NCBI RefSeq assembly: GCF_963675165.1
Contig: NC_087388.1
Span: 3,477,047 to 3,541,046, forward strand
DNA: 64,000 bases
Reading direction: 5' to 3'
From: Halichondria panicea
Lineage: Eukaryota; Porifera; Demospongiae; Suberitida; Halichondriidae
The position numbers and the translations under genes were made by a program. The notes under the pieces were generated by a model. That model saw only the letters and a list, made by a program, of their open reading frames with translations, did no database searches and had not been told where the DNA came from. Below are positions 1 to 11,114 of this stretch, piece by piece; position 1 is the stretch's first letter, and every line of letters starts with the position of its first letter.

Positions 1-261
1 AGATGACATACCAGCTGCCTACCTTGTCTTAGAATTGTCTTAGAAGCACTGTAGTGTGAACATCTATAACATCAGTGTTTGAAAAGTGTCATTTAATCTA
101 AACTTTGGCTTTTAGAGATCTACTAGCATCTTATGAAAAACATCAACTGTTGTGGTGTATGCCCTTCCACTGCATCGGTTTGAAGTGCTGTTTTTTTGTT
201 TGAGAGATCAATAAATTTTCAGCCTTTTGAAATCTTTTATTGATGCAAATTCTTTAAACAT

Positions 262-432
262 GGAACATCTGATATGTTGGGCTTTGTGAGCCGTCAGTCT
301 GATATGTTGGGCTTTGTGGGCAGCTGTTCGTCAGTCTGATATGTTGGGCCGTCAGTCTAATATGTTTGGTTTTACATGTGGGCACTTGCCCCTCTGTATG
401 ATATGTTGGGCTTTGTGCCGTCAGTACAGTGT
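262..432 (-). repeat. Minisatellite, about 37-bp unit
   Basis: Four to five degenerate tandem units contain GATATGTTGGGCTTTGTG and CCGTCAGTC. The same unit occurs in opposite orientation at 35540-35800. The open frame across it is low-complexity and not a credible gene. Confidence 0.85.
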
Positions 433-1273
433 GTGACAAGGCTTCATAGTTAATTATGCATGCTACATGTCTCATCACTTCAGATTCTCTTTTAGACCAC
501 ACAATGGGACGAAAATCAAAAGTAACCAAGATTCAAGTCGAGTTTAGTTGGCTCTGTTGCACCTGAATCACATTTTGATTCACCTGGATGCTCAGTCACT
601 GGGATTTAGTTCACCTGGGTCATCAGTCACGTCTTTGGGAACATTTGGCTCACCTCCAGACTCAGTTGCGTGTTCGGACACATAGGTTGGTATGGATACA
701 ACAGCTTATCAATACGATTGCGATGTGATAGATGACTTCACTCTTGTGAACGGGAAATGATACACTACTTAAATATGATACACTACTTAAAATGGTAAAC
801 TTTCCTCAAAAGTCCGTGTTTATCATACCGAATGTGAATCCCTACGAGATCAAAGTGCATAAAATAAAGAAGGAATAGAGACTCAAATAACTCAATTAGA
901 AACTTTTATAAGAACATGTTATTTATGGCACCTCACACACCTCACACGGAGCAAAAATTTGTATCCTAAAAAGTTCTTGGCAAGTTCCTTGGTTTTGTGA
1001 TTACCAACAACCAAAGAGAGTAGATTTTTTTTTTTGGTACACATTTTTTACATTTTGTAAAGTGATATGATCTATTTGAGTGCAGGTACTGCCACCACCT
1101 GTTACATCATCAGTATAAAATGGCTGTCTGAAGATGTGTACTTCCGAAAATATGTTAGGAATAGAAGTACCTTATTTGTGATCTGAAAATTGTTGTGCAT
1201 GTACCTGACACCTGAGCTCATCTTTTGAGCTTCAACGGAAGTCTGGGCTACTAGTAAGTTCTGAGAAATACTT
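433..1273. other. No recognisable gene
   Basis: AT-rich sequence with no ORF, tRNA or splice-supported exon that I can defend. It carries short direct duplications (for example TACACTACTTAAA twice near 762-792, and CACCTCACA twice near 931-948) and a T-run at 1026-1036. Confidence 0.5.
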
Positions 1274-1742
1274 GTTTTTTGGTGGCAAATATGTTAGGAA
1301 TACAACTTTCGATTTTATATTAGTTAAGGTTTAAGGTCTGATTTTTGAGCAGCATGTACTACAATAGTGTACTTTTCATCTGTACTAACTTACAGGAGTT
1401 AGGCTAGGACAGGAGTTAGGCTAGGCTAGCCTCTTCTTTGCTAGAGCAGCCCATCTTCTACAGTGCTTTTTATGACTTTTGGGGTGATTTGGCTACGTTT
1501 AAGTTTGGCTACGTTTAAGCTCAATTACCACGCCCCTGGACATCACATGACCTTTGGATGTACCTTTGGATGTAGCAAATAACAACAAGATGATTAATGA
1601 ATATCATTGCATACGTCAGCAAAAGTAGCAAAACGGAGCAAAATCACCATTTTTGACCTCCTGTAAGTTAGACATCAGATTTTAACTAGCATAAAATCGA
1701 AAGTAAGTTGTATTCCTAATAACATATTTGCCACCAAAAAAC
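1274..1742. mobile_element. Fold-back MITE, 469 bp
   Basis: The left end (1274-1318) and the reverse complement of the right end (1691-1742) match over about 45-50 bp with small indels; both contain TTTTTTGGTGGCAAATATGTTA. There is no coding capacity inside, so this is a non-autonomous inverted-repeat element. No clear target duplication was identified and the superfamily is unknown. Confidence 0.7.
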
Positions 1743-2219
1743 AACGGACGGAGAAAACCCGTGTGAACACTGTCACTTGTCACCCTGCGTCGTAGCTACA
1801 CCACCTAGCTGGTTGAGAGTAGCGGGAACTTGTGCAAGCGATTCAAGAAGTTTTGGACACTTTTGAGCGTCTTAGGAGCGTCTTAGGAGCGTCTTAGGAG
1901 TGTGGAAACACCCTTTATACATACTGCACAGGACAGGACAGAGGACAGGACAGAGGACAGGACAGAAGGGATGTAATGCCCACTTGTGTGCTAAGGGTAA
2001 GTTTCAAGTATTTTTGTACTTACATTGCAAATACAATCCATTTTGTTTCTCCAGGAGGTGCGTGGGCGGTTTCCGAACCCACCAGGAGTTCCGTACACAG
2101 ACTATAAATCGTCTTCTTCATTTATTGTCCATGCAAAAAAACAATTTTTGTTTTTGTTGTTGCTAAAAGTGCTCGCAAAGCTTAACGTTTTTTTAAACCT
2201 GGACACTTGCAAAATGAGC
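1743..2219. other. Intergenic, short tandem repeats
   Basis: No supported gene. An 11-bp unit GCGTCTTAGGA is repeated three times at 1867-1899 and a 12-bp unit around AGGACAGGACAG about three times at 1929-1967. The small open frames here overlap the repeats and show no family motif. Confidence 0.5.
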
Positions 2220-3890
2220 TTTCCTCACAGTCGTCGTGCTTGTTCTGTGAACACAATTTTTAATGGTAGCACCGCAAGTGGTTGATGCCTCGACAAAGCT
2301 ATAGACAACATGAAGGTAGATGTAGGCTCATCTGATAATGTTTGCTGATATTCAAAATGCTTTTCCGTAGCTTTTCTGCTGACTGAGCACAGTTCTTCAT
2401 ACAGTAGTACAAGTGGACTTTTGTACCTTTACCTGGTGGGAATTATGTTTATGTGGCTCAGCCATACGTTTGTCAGATAATCCTTGAGTCTTCTTGGTCC
2501 CAACTGCTAGTTTAGTCATCTTCTTGGCAACATTCTTGGTGCCTGTAAATACACTAACTCGATAATACAGAATGTACATTGCTATCACTTACCGTGCCAG
2601 GTGTCGTATGAATTCAAAAGGTTCAGCTCATCAGTGACGTATTTCTTCACTACAGGTTGATTGTCATGAGCTACTTCAACAATGTTGAGACCTACGATAA
2701 AAAACATGAAAGGCATGAGATACCATACCTTTTTCCAGAACTTGAGGAAGAACTATTTTGGTACACGCAACTTCTCGAGTCTGTGCACAAATATGTTCTT
2801 TTCTTGACACAGTCGAGCATCCAACAATTCTTTTCGTGCTAACAAGAATTAGATTGTAACATTATGTACTTACACAATTACCGACATACCTTCCTGACAG
2901 ACAAGGAACGGTGGTATTATACGCGTTGGCTGTAGAGTCGTGGCGAGCATCTGTTATTACCCACTGTTGATAAAGTCCGCTTGTTTCAAATACGATAAAA
3001 GACTCAAAAAATATTTACCTCGCCATTGGTAGAGTAATTAGGTGTTGCTTTCACTGCCTTCAGCACACGCGTCCACAGTGTCCAAGTCCACAGTGTCTAA
3101 GTACCCTCCTTTGTTATACACTGTAACCATACATTATTATTATTATGCCATTAGAGAACCATGCACCGGCATTGCTACTGAAGTGGATGTACTGACTTGG
3201 TAGAACTCCAGCACACGTGAAAGCATGAACGATCCTGGACCAAAAAGTCAAGCAAATAAAAATAATGACAAACTCACTTCTGGTTGACAATGTATCGTCC
3301 ACCTAGTGTTCGTGAGCTAGCCCACCACTGACGCCTTCCGCAATTGTCACATTGAAATTCAATGCGGAGGACGTGCCCCTTCTACAAAAAAATGTTTACA
3401 GACACTCGTATAAATTAGGCGCTACCTGAAGAGAGTATGACTGGCACTGACATGGTTGGGATAGACTAGCACACAGACGGGAAAATGTTGTTTGCTCACA
3501 AATGAAGAAAACTGGTCGTCACTGGCGTTGGCATTGCCAGTGATACAATTATTACTAACTTCTTCGTCATATAAAAATTAATATCAGAAATGACAAACCT
3601 GAATTCTCCAACATGGGCACGACATAAGATCGATTAGAGCCAGGGCAAACTCTGTCAGTTGTAACTATACCTTCAGCTGCCAGTTCCTCCATATTGTCCA
3701 ACAATCTAGAGAGAAGCTCTCTGTTGTCCAAGGGCAATGAGCCTCTGGCAGCAAGAACACGCTTAGCGCTGTCCATTTTGTCCCCGAACGTCTTCTTGGC
3801 CTCCTCCGTCTCGAACTTCAGCTCCAGTTGGTACCTAAAACCGTGCCTAGCACGTTTGTTTGGAAGAACATGAAATGAACTTTCAGCCAT
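2220..3890 (-). CDS. Multi-exon transposase-like gene (DARxDS / DTWH family)
   Basis: Minus-strand gene of at least six short exons. Exon 1 starts at the ATG at 3890, encodes MAESSFHVLPNKRARHGF and a charged helical region, and ends near 3600 at a GT donor. A zinc-ribbon-like exon follows (CDNCGRRQWWASS, about 3302-3380), then one containing VITDARHDSTANAY (about 2885-2975), one containing VAHDNQPVVKKYV and ending NSYDTWHG (about 2595-2695), and one containing TKNVAKKMTKL (about 2425-2560). The tail near 2225-2400 resembles KNC...H but is out of frame. The order zinc ribbon, D-R-DS, HDN, DTWH, TKN matches a multi-copy gene family that I recall from corals and sponges and that looks like a DDE-type nuclease; that is memory, not a search. 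Spliced continuity is inferred. A damaged paralogue lies at 24360-25110. Confidence 0.55.
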
Positions 3891-4265
3891 TTTTTTTGTT
3901 CTGGTTTGAACGAACTACCTCGTGCGAGAGCTCACGCTATACTCAGGAAGAAGGCGTATCAAAAAGAAGAGAAAGAATGTGCATTATACTGTCAAGGGCG
4001 TCTTTTTGCAAGACTTAAACAAATTCATCTTTTGCCATTTTTTCATTTCCCGTTGCATCCGGTCAGAGCTGTCCTGGGCACTTTTATAGTCAGCATGCTC
4101 GTTTAAGGGTAACTTTAGTAGGGACACTTTCTCATTTTGAGCACAACAACACTCACAAACACTAAACACAAACACTTAACTAAAACTAACGCAACACAAT
4201 GGCAGCACATATATATGGGGCGCCGTTTGTCTCAAAACTCCTAGGAAATATGACCAGTGTAAAAT

Positions 4266-5470
4266 TTTGAGGTTATATATATACTGACAGTCTACATATA
4301 TAAATAGGTGGTGAAGTATATATACTGACAGTGTACATTTATAAGTAGGGGTGTAGTATATATAGAGATAGGCATTATATATACTGACCATCTACATTTA
4401 TAAATACAGAGAGGCATTATATATACTGACGGTGTACACTTAATACTGAGAATCAACATTTTAAATAGAGTGGTGTTATATATACCGATCAACTACATTT
4501 ATATAAGTGTGCCACGCTTATAAACAGAGAGGTGACATATATATACCGACCTACTACATTTATGTAAGTGTGCCACGCTTATAAACAGAGAAAACAGAGA
4601 GGTGACATAATTATATATACCGACGGACTACATTTATATAAGTGTGCCACGCTTATAAACAGAGAGGTGACATATATATACCGACGGACTACATTTATAT
4701 AAGTTTACCACACTTATAAACAGTGAGGTAACATATATATACCGACCTACTACATTTATATAAGTGTGCCACGCTTATAAACAGAGAGGTGACATATATA
4801 TACCGACCTAATATACCGACCTACTACATTTATATAAGTGTGCCACGCTTATAAACAGAGAGGTGACATATATATACCGACGGACTACATTTATATAAGT
4901 GTGCCACGCTTATACAGAGAGGTGACATATATATACCGACGGACTACATTTATATAAGTTTACCACACTTATAAACAGTGAGGTAACATATATATACCGA
5001 CCTACTACATTTATATAAGTGTGCCACGCTTATAAACAGAGAGGTGACACATATTATATAACCGACGAACTACATTTATATAAGTGTACCACACTTATAA
5101 ATAGAGAGGTGACATATATATACCGACGGACTACATTTATATAAGTTTACCACGCTTATAAACAGTGAGGTAACATATATATATATACCGACCTACTACA
5201 TTTATATAAGTGTGCCACGCTTATAAACAGTGAGGTGACATATATATACCGACGGACTACATTTATATAAGTTTACCACGCTTATAAACAGTGAGGTAAC
5301 ATATATATACCGACCTACTACATTTATATAAGTGTGCCACGCTTATAAACAGTGAGGTGACATAATTATATATACCGACGGACTACATTTATATAAGTGT
5401 GCCACACTTATAAATAGAGAGGTGACATATATACACTGACCTACTACATTTATAAGTGTACCGGGCCACG
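4266..5470. repeat. Left subterminal array, about 62-bp units
   Basis: The outer part (4266-4500) has degenerate units. From about 4500 there are roughly fifteen better-conserved units, each with TATATATACCGAC, CTACATTTATATAAGTGTG and CCACGCTTATAAACAGAGAG. Inside each unit TATAAGTGTG faces CACGCTTATA, an imperfect palindrome. Two alternating unit types (CCGACCTAC and CCGACGGAC) suggest that higher-order blocks were duplicated. These are plausible transposase-binding sites; that role is inferred. Confidence 0.9.
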
Positions 5471-5619
5471 CCGCTTATAACTCTGACAGAGAGGGATCAT
5501 TACCCATTCTATAAGTATAACATCACGTGATTGTAGGCGTGCCATGTGCATAGTGAGAGATAGTGAGAGCCATATAGCCACTTGAAAAGAGACTTAGTTA
5601 GGTGAATCAGGTGAATCAG

Positions 5620-7170
5620 ATGGCCAACATATCTGTGAATGTTGGCACACTCTCCACTGCATTAGCTGCTGCACTACAGCAAGCTGTTGGTACCAATCAG
5701 CAGAGTGTAACACCTCGACCTCAGGCTCAAGCACAAGTACAGAGTCAGCCAGGACCCAGCCTGAGCAATATTCAGGGACCAAGTACAAGTGCAAGTACAA
5801 GTGGAAGTGTAGGGTGAGTGTGAGTGTGAGTGGCAGTGTAGCTAAGGTGGCACGTGCATGGGTAAGAAAATTAGTTTTAGTCTTGGGGGTTTGGCCTAAA
5901 TGTACCACCCAGAAACCTATTATAGTATGTGATCTATTATAGTATGTGATGTAATTACACTATGAATAATGACATAACGACCTCATTAATTGAACAAAAC
6001 CCTCTGCATTGTATATTTAATACAAACCTAGTATGCATAATAATGCCTGTGGTTTTTTCATTAACAGAGGGAGGCCTAAAGTATTGATTGACTTGGAAGA
6101 AGTTAAAACTTTACGGAGATTCAATTTTTCCTGGACTAAGATAGCCGAGATACTGGGTATATCAAGAGAGCAACCTTGTATAGACGCTTAACAGAAGCTG
6201 GGGTACCTACTGATGACAAATGTATGATTTCCGATAGTGATTTGGACAATTTGATCCGAATGATGGAGAGGTATTAATTCAAGGGCATCTAACAAGTAAA
6301 GACATAAAGGTAACTCGTGAAAGATTAAGACGTTCAATTCATCGTGTGACCATGAGAATACTGTGTCTCGCCAATCAAGTGTCGTAAAACGTCGAATTTA
6401 TTCTGTTCCCTATCCAAATACCATTTGGCATTTGGCATATCGATGGTAATCATAAATTAATTAAATGGCGTTTTGTTGTTCACGCTGGAGTGGACGGCTT
6501 TTCACGGTTAATTGCTTATGTTAAATGCTCAACTAACAATCAAGCTGCTACTGCATGTGCATCTTTTAATGAAGGAGTCGCAGCTTTTGGTGTACCGGAA
6601 AAGGTGCGGACCGATCACGGAGGTGAAAACATAAAACATTGACATTTGGCTATATATGATCCTGTGTCATGGAAACGATACTTCGTGTGTAATAACTGGT
6701 AGTTCTGTTCATAATGAGCGAGTTGAAAGGTTGTGGAGGGATGTTCATCGTTGTGTTTTGAGTATGTTTGGTGACTTGTTTTGTTGCTTAGAACAGGAAG
6801 CATTGCTCAACCCCTTGAATAAAGTGGATCTGTTCTGTTTACACTTCATCTTTTTACCACGCATTAATCGTAATTTACTTGAGTCAGAAACTTTCAACTG
6901 AAGGAAACCGATCACCTTATCAAAGAAGGGTTGCTGCACAAATCTGATGAGAGAAGTGTGGCACACGCGGCATTGGATGCTACGTCGTACCTAACTTCAC
7001 TGGTGGATAACCACGTTAATATACCTTCTGATGTGTTCACACCATGCGAAGCACTCATGCATAGTCTGTCATCAATTGATGTACTTGAAGAAAACCCTGA
7101 CAATGGCAAACAGTTGTATACAAGTGCTATTCAGTTAATTGGTAGCCAGCCACCTACTTGTAGGTTGTGA
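5620..7170 (+). pseudogene. DDE integrase gene of the 6.5-kb element
   Basis: Exon 1 (ATG at 5620 to 5813, donor GTGAGT) encodes MANISVNVGTLSTALAAAL and a Gln/Ser-rich tail. A 254-bp intron ends at TTAACAG (6067), and the phase joins exactly to GGRPKVLIDLEE. An HTH follows (FSWTKIAEILGIS), then the integrase core: HIDGNHKLIKWRFV (first Asp, about 6437-6480), VRTDHGGEN (second Asp, about 6608-6630) and SVHNERVERLWRDVHR (Glu, about 6700-6750), then PRINRNLLES. At least three frame breaks occur: an extra AG near 6170, a duplicated ATTTGGC at 6423-6436, and damage near 6635-6660. The region after 6900 is only partly readable. It would have cut and joined element ends; this copy cannot make the full protein. 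Confidence 0.8.
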
Positions 7171-7332
7171 TGACTGTGGAACTTAATTATTATGTTTAAT
7201 TAATGATAATAATAGAATTGCATGAAGTTAACGAAACGATTGTAACAATACATTCAATTCTGAACTGTCCAAATCAGCATGAATAATTCTCAAGTTCTAA
7301 ATCCGCATGAATAATTCAAAAGTCATTAAGTT

Positions 7333-10059
7333 CTAAACCTGTCCAAATCCGCATGATCCTAGAATACACAGGTCCATCATTTGTTGGAAATTGTCAGTTG
7401 ACATTTTAGAACATGATTGTGGGAACGTTAAGGTCAAAGAACAGGTGGAAACTGTAGGCAGCTGGTCAGCATCAGTAAAAGAAATTGACAGGGGATTCTC
7501 AAACCCAACTGCTGGTAAACACGTCGATCCAGTCATAAATCTTAGCACGTCTTGAAGTGTGATATTTAATAGTTTGTAACACTTACCAGGTAAATCAATG
7601 ATGTAATCTGACCAATGGAGAATGACAGCTTCTTCAAAAGTGCGCTTATTAGATCCATGATCGGAGTAATCAATTATTACTTCATCCAGAAAGAAATGTG
7701 TAGCAGAAAGAAATGTGTAGTGATCTTCAGTGAGGACGACGGCACCAACAAGGAATGCACCTCGTTTGGATACATGCATATGGGGAGCTCCATCTGCAAC
7801 GTTTCTCTAATACCTTTTCGTAGCTGTTGTAGCTCAGCGTGAATTGCAAAGAAGGCGTAGTGCAGCCATATGTAGTGCAGCCATATGCATTTAATTATTT
7901 CCTCTTTACAGGTGATATCAACAGAAGATACCAATTTCGAATAGCCACACTCAAAAATGAACTCGAAATGTTCTGATTGAAGCATTTCTTGTAACTCTTC
8001 ATCTTCAGTGGTGTCACATTTCTGCAGCTGAAAAAATTATACAGTTACACTCACATATTTGGCGCTTCTGACATAGTTCAGGAGTTCAGGAGTGGGTGTG
8101 GCCTAATATTTGTTTGGACCAACCTTTCGTGCCATTTTTAATGCTAAGTTCCCTACACTCCTAATAATGTAAGTAATCACTAATGACCCTTTCAATGAAG
8201 CTGTTGTACAATACTCAATACTCTATTTTGGAGTGCAAATACAACTTTGGAAGTTTGCTAAATTGCACTACACATTATAATTAGAGAGCGCATTAATTAG
8301 AGTCAGCCTTTAAATATATCACTTACTCTTTTCAAATGTTCACGAATCTCGTAATCAGGGATATCCTCTAACAAGGTGTGCTGATAACTTTATCAAACAC
8401 AATGAAATCTGCTGCTGCTTGAGAAAAGCACAAAGGTGGCTGACCACCTTGGACAATGCTTGTAGATATCATTTTCCCAATGATATAGAAGTGATTGTCG
8501 GCAACACCCTGAATACTATGGATTGGAAGATACTATGGATTGGAAGAACATTTTCAGGTGATCCACAAAATGGTGATCCACAAAATAATCCAGATTTAGC
8601 AAATGTGTCTCTCATTAGGATGGAAAAAAACTCCCTGCGTGGTCCCCCGTCATCCACAGCTCCCTCTCCAATGAGTGTCACCTTCAACATTTTAGAGACA
8701 TTAAAAGAAGGCTGAGAAAAGGCTTTGAAGGCATCAGAATAGAGTAATTTTCGTCGTATGTACACAGATTGCGTATCTTCCTCATCTTTAGCTTGGATGA
8801 CCTTTCGCTGGTGCTGTATCATTGCATGTTTGGCAACCACCATGTCTGGTGCTCTCTTCATCCTATGGACCAACTGATAAACCACTGAGAATCACCCCAT
8901 ATAAACCTTACTTGTTAATGGCCCGAGAATCCATTGAAATGGGAACAACAGGAAGATCATCTAATTCAGAGTCATCACTTTCCATGTTTGGTAATTCATC
9001 AGTGGTGAGGTCAATAACGTCAACATAATTCCTAATTGCAAAAATTATTTTATTGACAAAATAATTATACACATATAACTTACTGGTAACTACTTTCAGC
9101 AGAACTCAAAGATGTACTAACGGCAGGAGATTCGTTTTCAACTTTCTTTGAGGAAGCTTTCTTCGAGGAAGCTTTCTTTGAGAAAACTTTTTCAGCTTCA
9201 TCTGAAGATATTTCTGCATCTGAATGATCCTCATCCTCATGATCACTCTGTGTGAAATGGTAACACGTTATAAAAATGTAATGACATGCTGTTGAAATGT
9301 TTACGCTAGACTTTGATTAGCACTCAGTAACATGTAGCTCACCTCAAATGGTGTAAACAACTCAGTCTGTGCCATTATATATATGTTTCCTTTGGTTCCA
9401 CCGATCTTCACTACCTGCTGCACTGTCCATTCAAACGATGCCGACAAGGATGGGATGGTTAGCGAGCGACTTCCACAACCTGTTGACTGTAAGTAAATGT
9501 AAGGAAAGTCACGTTGATCCTTCATCGGCTGCTGAAACAACAGAGCGAATTTCGTCCTCGACTTCTTGCATGCTCATAATTATTTGAGTTGAGCCGTACC
9601 TTTCCAATCAACCCATTCTTCCCTAAGCTGTTCACGATATTTTCCCCTTGGGTAGGCGATATGCATATCTGCTGATTTCACTTTAGGGAGGCAAACGATG
9701 TCTCTGTCCCATGTTTGCAACGTTTTTTTGCGCTTTCTCGGGAGGGTAGAGTTACCCTTTCTTCTCTTCAGAAATGAAGGCAACACTGACCAAGGCATGT
9801 CTAAACAAACAAAAAACAGTACTGTTTTTGACTCTTCCGAATTCCATAGCTAGCTCCCACCTACATATTAAACTAACTGCCACTCACCCTACACTTGCAA
9901 CTTGCACTTATTGCTCAGGCTGGGTCCTGGCTGACTCTGTACTTGTGCTTGAGCCTGAGGTCGAGGTGTTACACTTTGCTGATTGGTACCAACAGCTTGC
10001 TGTAGTGCAGCAGCTAATGCAGTGGAGAGTGTGCCAACATTCACAGATATGTTGGCCAT
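7333..10059 (-). pseudogene. HECT E3 ubiquitin-ligase gene carried by the transposon
   Basis: Read right to left. Exon 1 (ATG at 10059) copies the integrase gene's first exon. Next come a basic exon (KRRKGNSTLPRKRKKTLQTW, 9580-9798), an exon at about 9340-9530, an acidic/Lys-Ser linker (9105-9248), an exon ending TINK-like near 8915 and the HECT start at 8885 (VTLIGEGAVDDGGPRREFF). The C-terminal exon (7333-7590) has VLRFMTGSTCLPAVGF, the catalytic cysteine in STCSLTLTFP (codon 7441-7443) and the end SCGFGQV. That is the whole HECT signature: ubiquitin accepted on Cys and passed to a substrate. A 17-bp tandem duplication (8513-8546) shifts the frame before the motif GKMISTSIVQGG, and there is another indel near 8372. 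The right first exon also has a 22-bp deletion relative to the left. Confidence 0.83.
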
Positions 10060-10198
10060 CTGATTCACCTAACTAAGTCTCTTTTCAAGTGGCTATATGG
10101 CTCTCACTATATATGCACATGGCACGCCTACAATCACGTGATGTTATACTTATAGAATGGGTAATGAATAGAATGGGTAATGATCCCTCTCTGTCAGA

Positions 10199-10660
10199 GT
10201 TATAAGCGGCGTGGCCCGGTACACTTATAAATGTAGTAGGTCAGTGTATATATGTCACCTCTCTATTTATAAGTGTGGCACACTTATATAAATGTAGTCC
10301 GTCGGTATATATATGTCACCTCTCTGTTTATAAGCGTGGCACACTTATATAAATGTAGTAGGTCGGTATATATATGTCACCTCTCTGTTTATAAGCGTGG
10401 CACACTTATATAAATGTAGTTGATCGGTATATATAACACCACTCTATTTAAAATGTTGATTCTCAGTATTATATTTGATGCTCTATTTATAAGTGTACAC
10501 CGTCAGTATATATAATGCCTCTCTGTATTTATAAATGTAGATGGTCAGTATATATAATGCCTATCTCTATATATACTACACCCCTACTTATAAATGTACA
10601 CTGTCAGTATATATACTTCACCACCTATTTATATATGTAGACTGTCAGTATATATATAAC
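10199..10660. repeat. Right subterminal array of the 6.5-kb element
   Basis: Inverted counterpart of the left array with only three well-conserved 62-bp units plus the degenerate outer units (10430-10660), against about fifteen on the left. Boundary sequences match the left arm closely, so the copy number changed in one arm only. Confidence 0.88.
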
Positions 10661-10734
10661 CTCAATTACACTGGTCATATTTCCTAGGAGTTTTGAGACA
10701 AACGGCGCCCCATACATATATAGGGTCAGGGTTT

Positions 10735-11114
10735 CTAATTGTTAGACACTTTGTCTTGAATCCTTTTCTTTGTTTTTTCGATGGGGTGATCCAGGAGAAA
10801 CTGTTCGCACAGACCTGGCGTCGTGTTGGAACGTATGCCTTCACTGAAGTAGCGGAAGTGCTCAGGGGTGGCTATGACAAACCTCAGCCTCCACAAGTTG
10901 GAGTGTTGATTCACATGCACCCTATGGAATCGAACGTAATTGACGCTATTTGAGACAAACCTGAACCGTTCGCCAACTCATGTTGTCGTTGATCGTTGAC
11001 AACCTGTCCCACACCTCCATCTTGACACCTTCTAGGTGACACACCTTTAGAGTACCTATAATATCCTATAATATCCTCCCTAACCTCGTGATACAACTTC
11101 TCGTAGTCCGCCAT
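10735..11114 (-). CDS. Unidentified two-exon coding fragment
   Basis: An ATG at 11114 opens MADYEKLYHEVREDIIGYYR, rich in charged residues, with a possible GT donor near 10960. A second open stretch (10735-10920) begins HSNLWRLRFVIATPEHFRYF and is unusually non-repetitive for this region. It lies just outside the right end of the 6.5-kb transposon, so it may be host or older-element sequence cut by that insertion. I recognise no family and splicing is a guess. A tandem duplication (CTATAATATC, 11056-11075) lies inside the first exon. Confidence 0.3.

Larger units (their letters stand above)
4217..10711. mobile_element. 6.5-kb DNA transposon: integrase plus HECT ligase
   Basis: The left end at 4217 (GGGGCGCCGTTTGTCTCAAA) is the inverted match of the right end at 10711. 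Homology of the arms runs inward through an AT-rich subterminal array, a roughly 130-bp spacer and a first coding exon (5620-5768; 9911-10059). A DDE integrase gene runs rightward from the left arm and a HECT gene leftward from the right arm; they converge near 7170-7333. Flanks are ATATATAT and ATACATAT, a possible imperfect 8-bp target duplication that I cannot confirm in such AT-rich DNA. The integrase resembles the rve/Ginger-type cores of multi-copy genes in corals and fish; the HECT resembles G2E3-like proteins. Both genes are frameshifted, so this copy is probably dead. Confidence 0.82.

Noticed and set aside
4500..5470. Possible CRISPR-like regular repeat array
   Set aside because: Units are contiguous 62-bp tandem repeats with no unique spacers, in a eukaryotic transposon arm.
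5594..5908. Minus-strand frame opposite the integrase first exon
   Set aside because: Antisense shadow; the plus-strand ATG exon has the splice donor and is repeated in the other arm.
7615..9587. Plus-strand frames over 7615-9587
   Set aside because: They oppose the HECT gene exons, which show conserved motifs on the minus strand.
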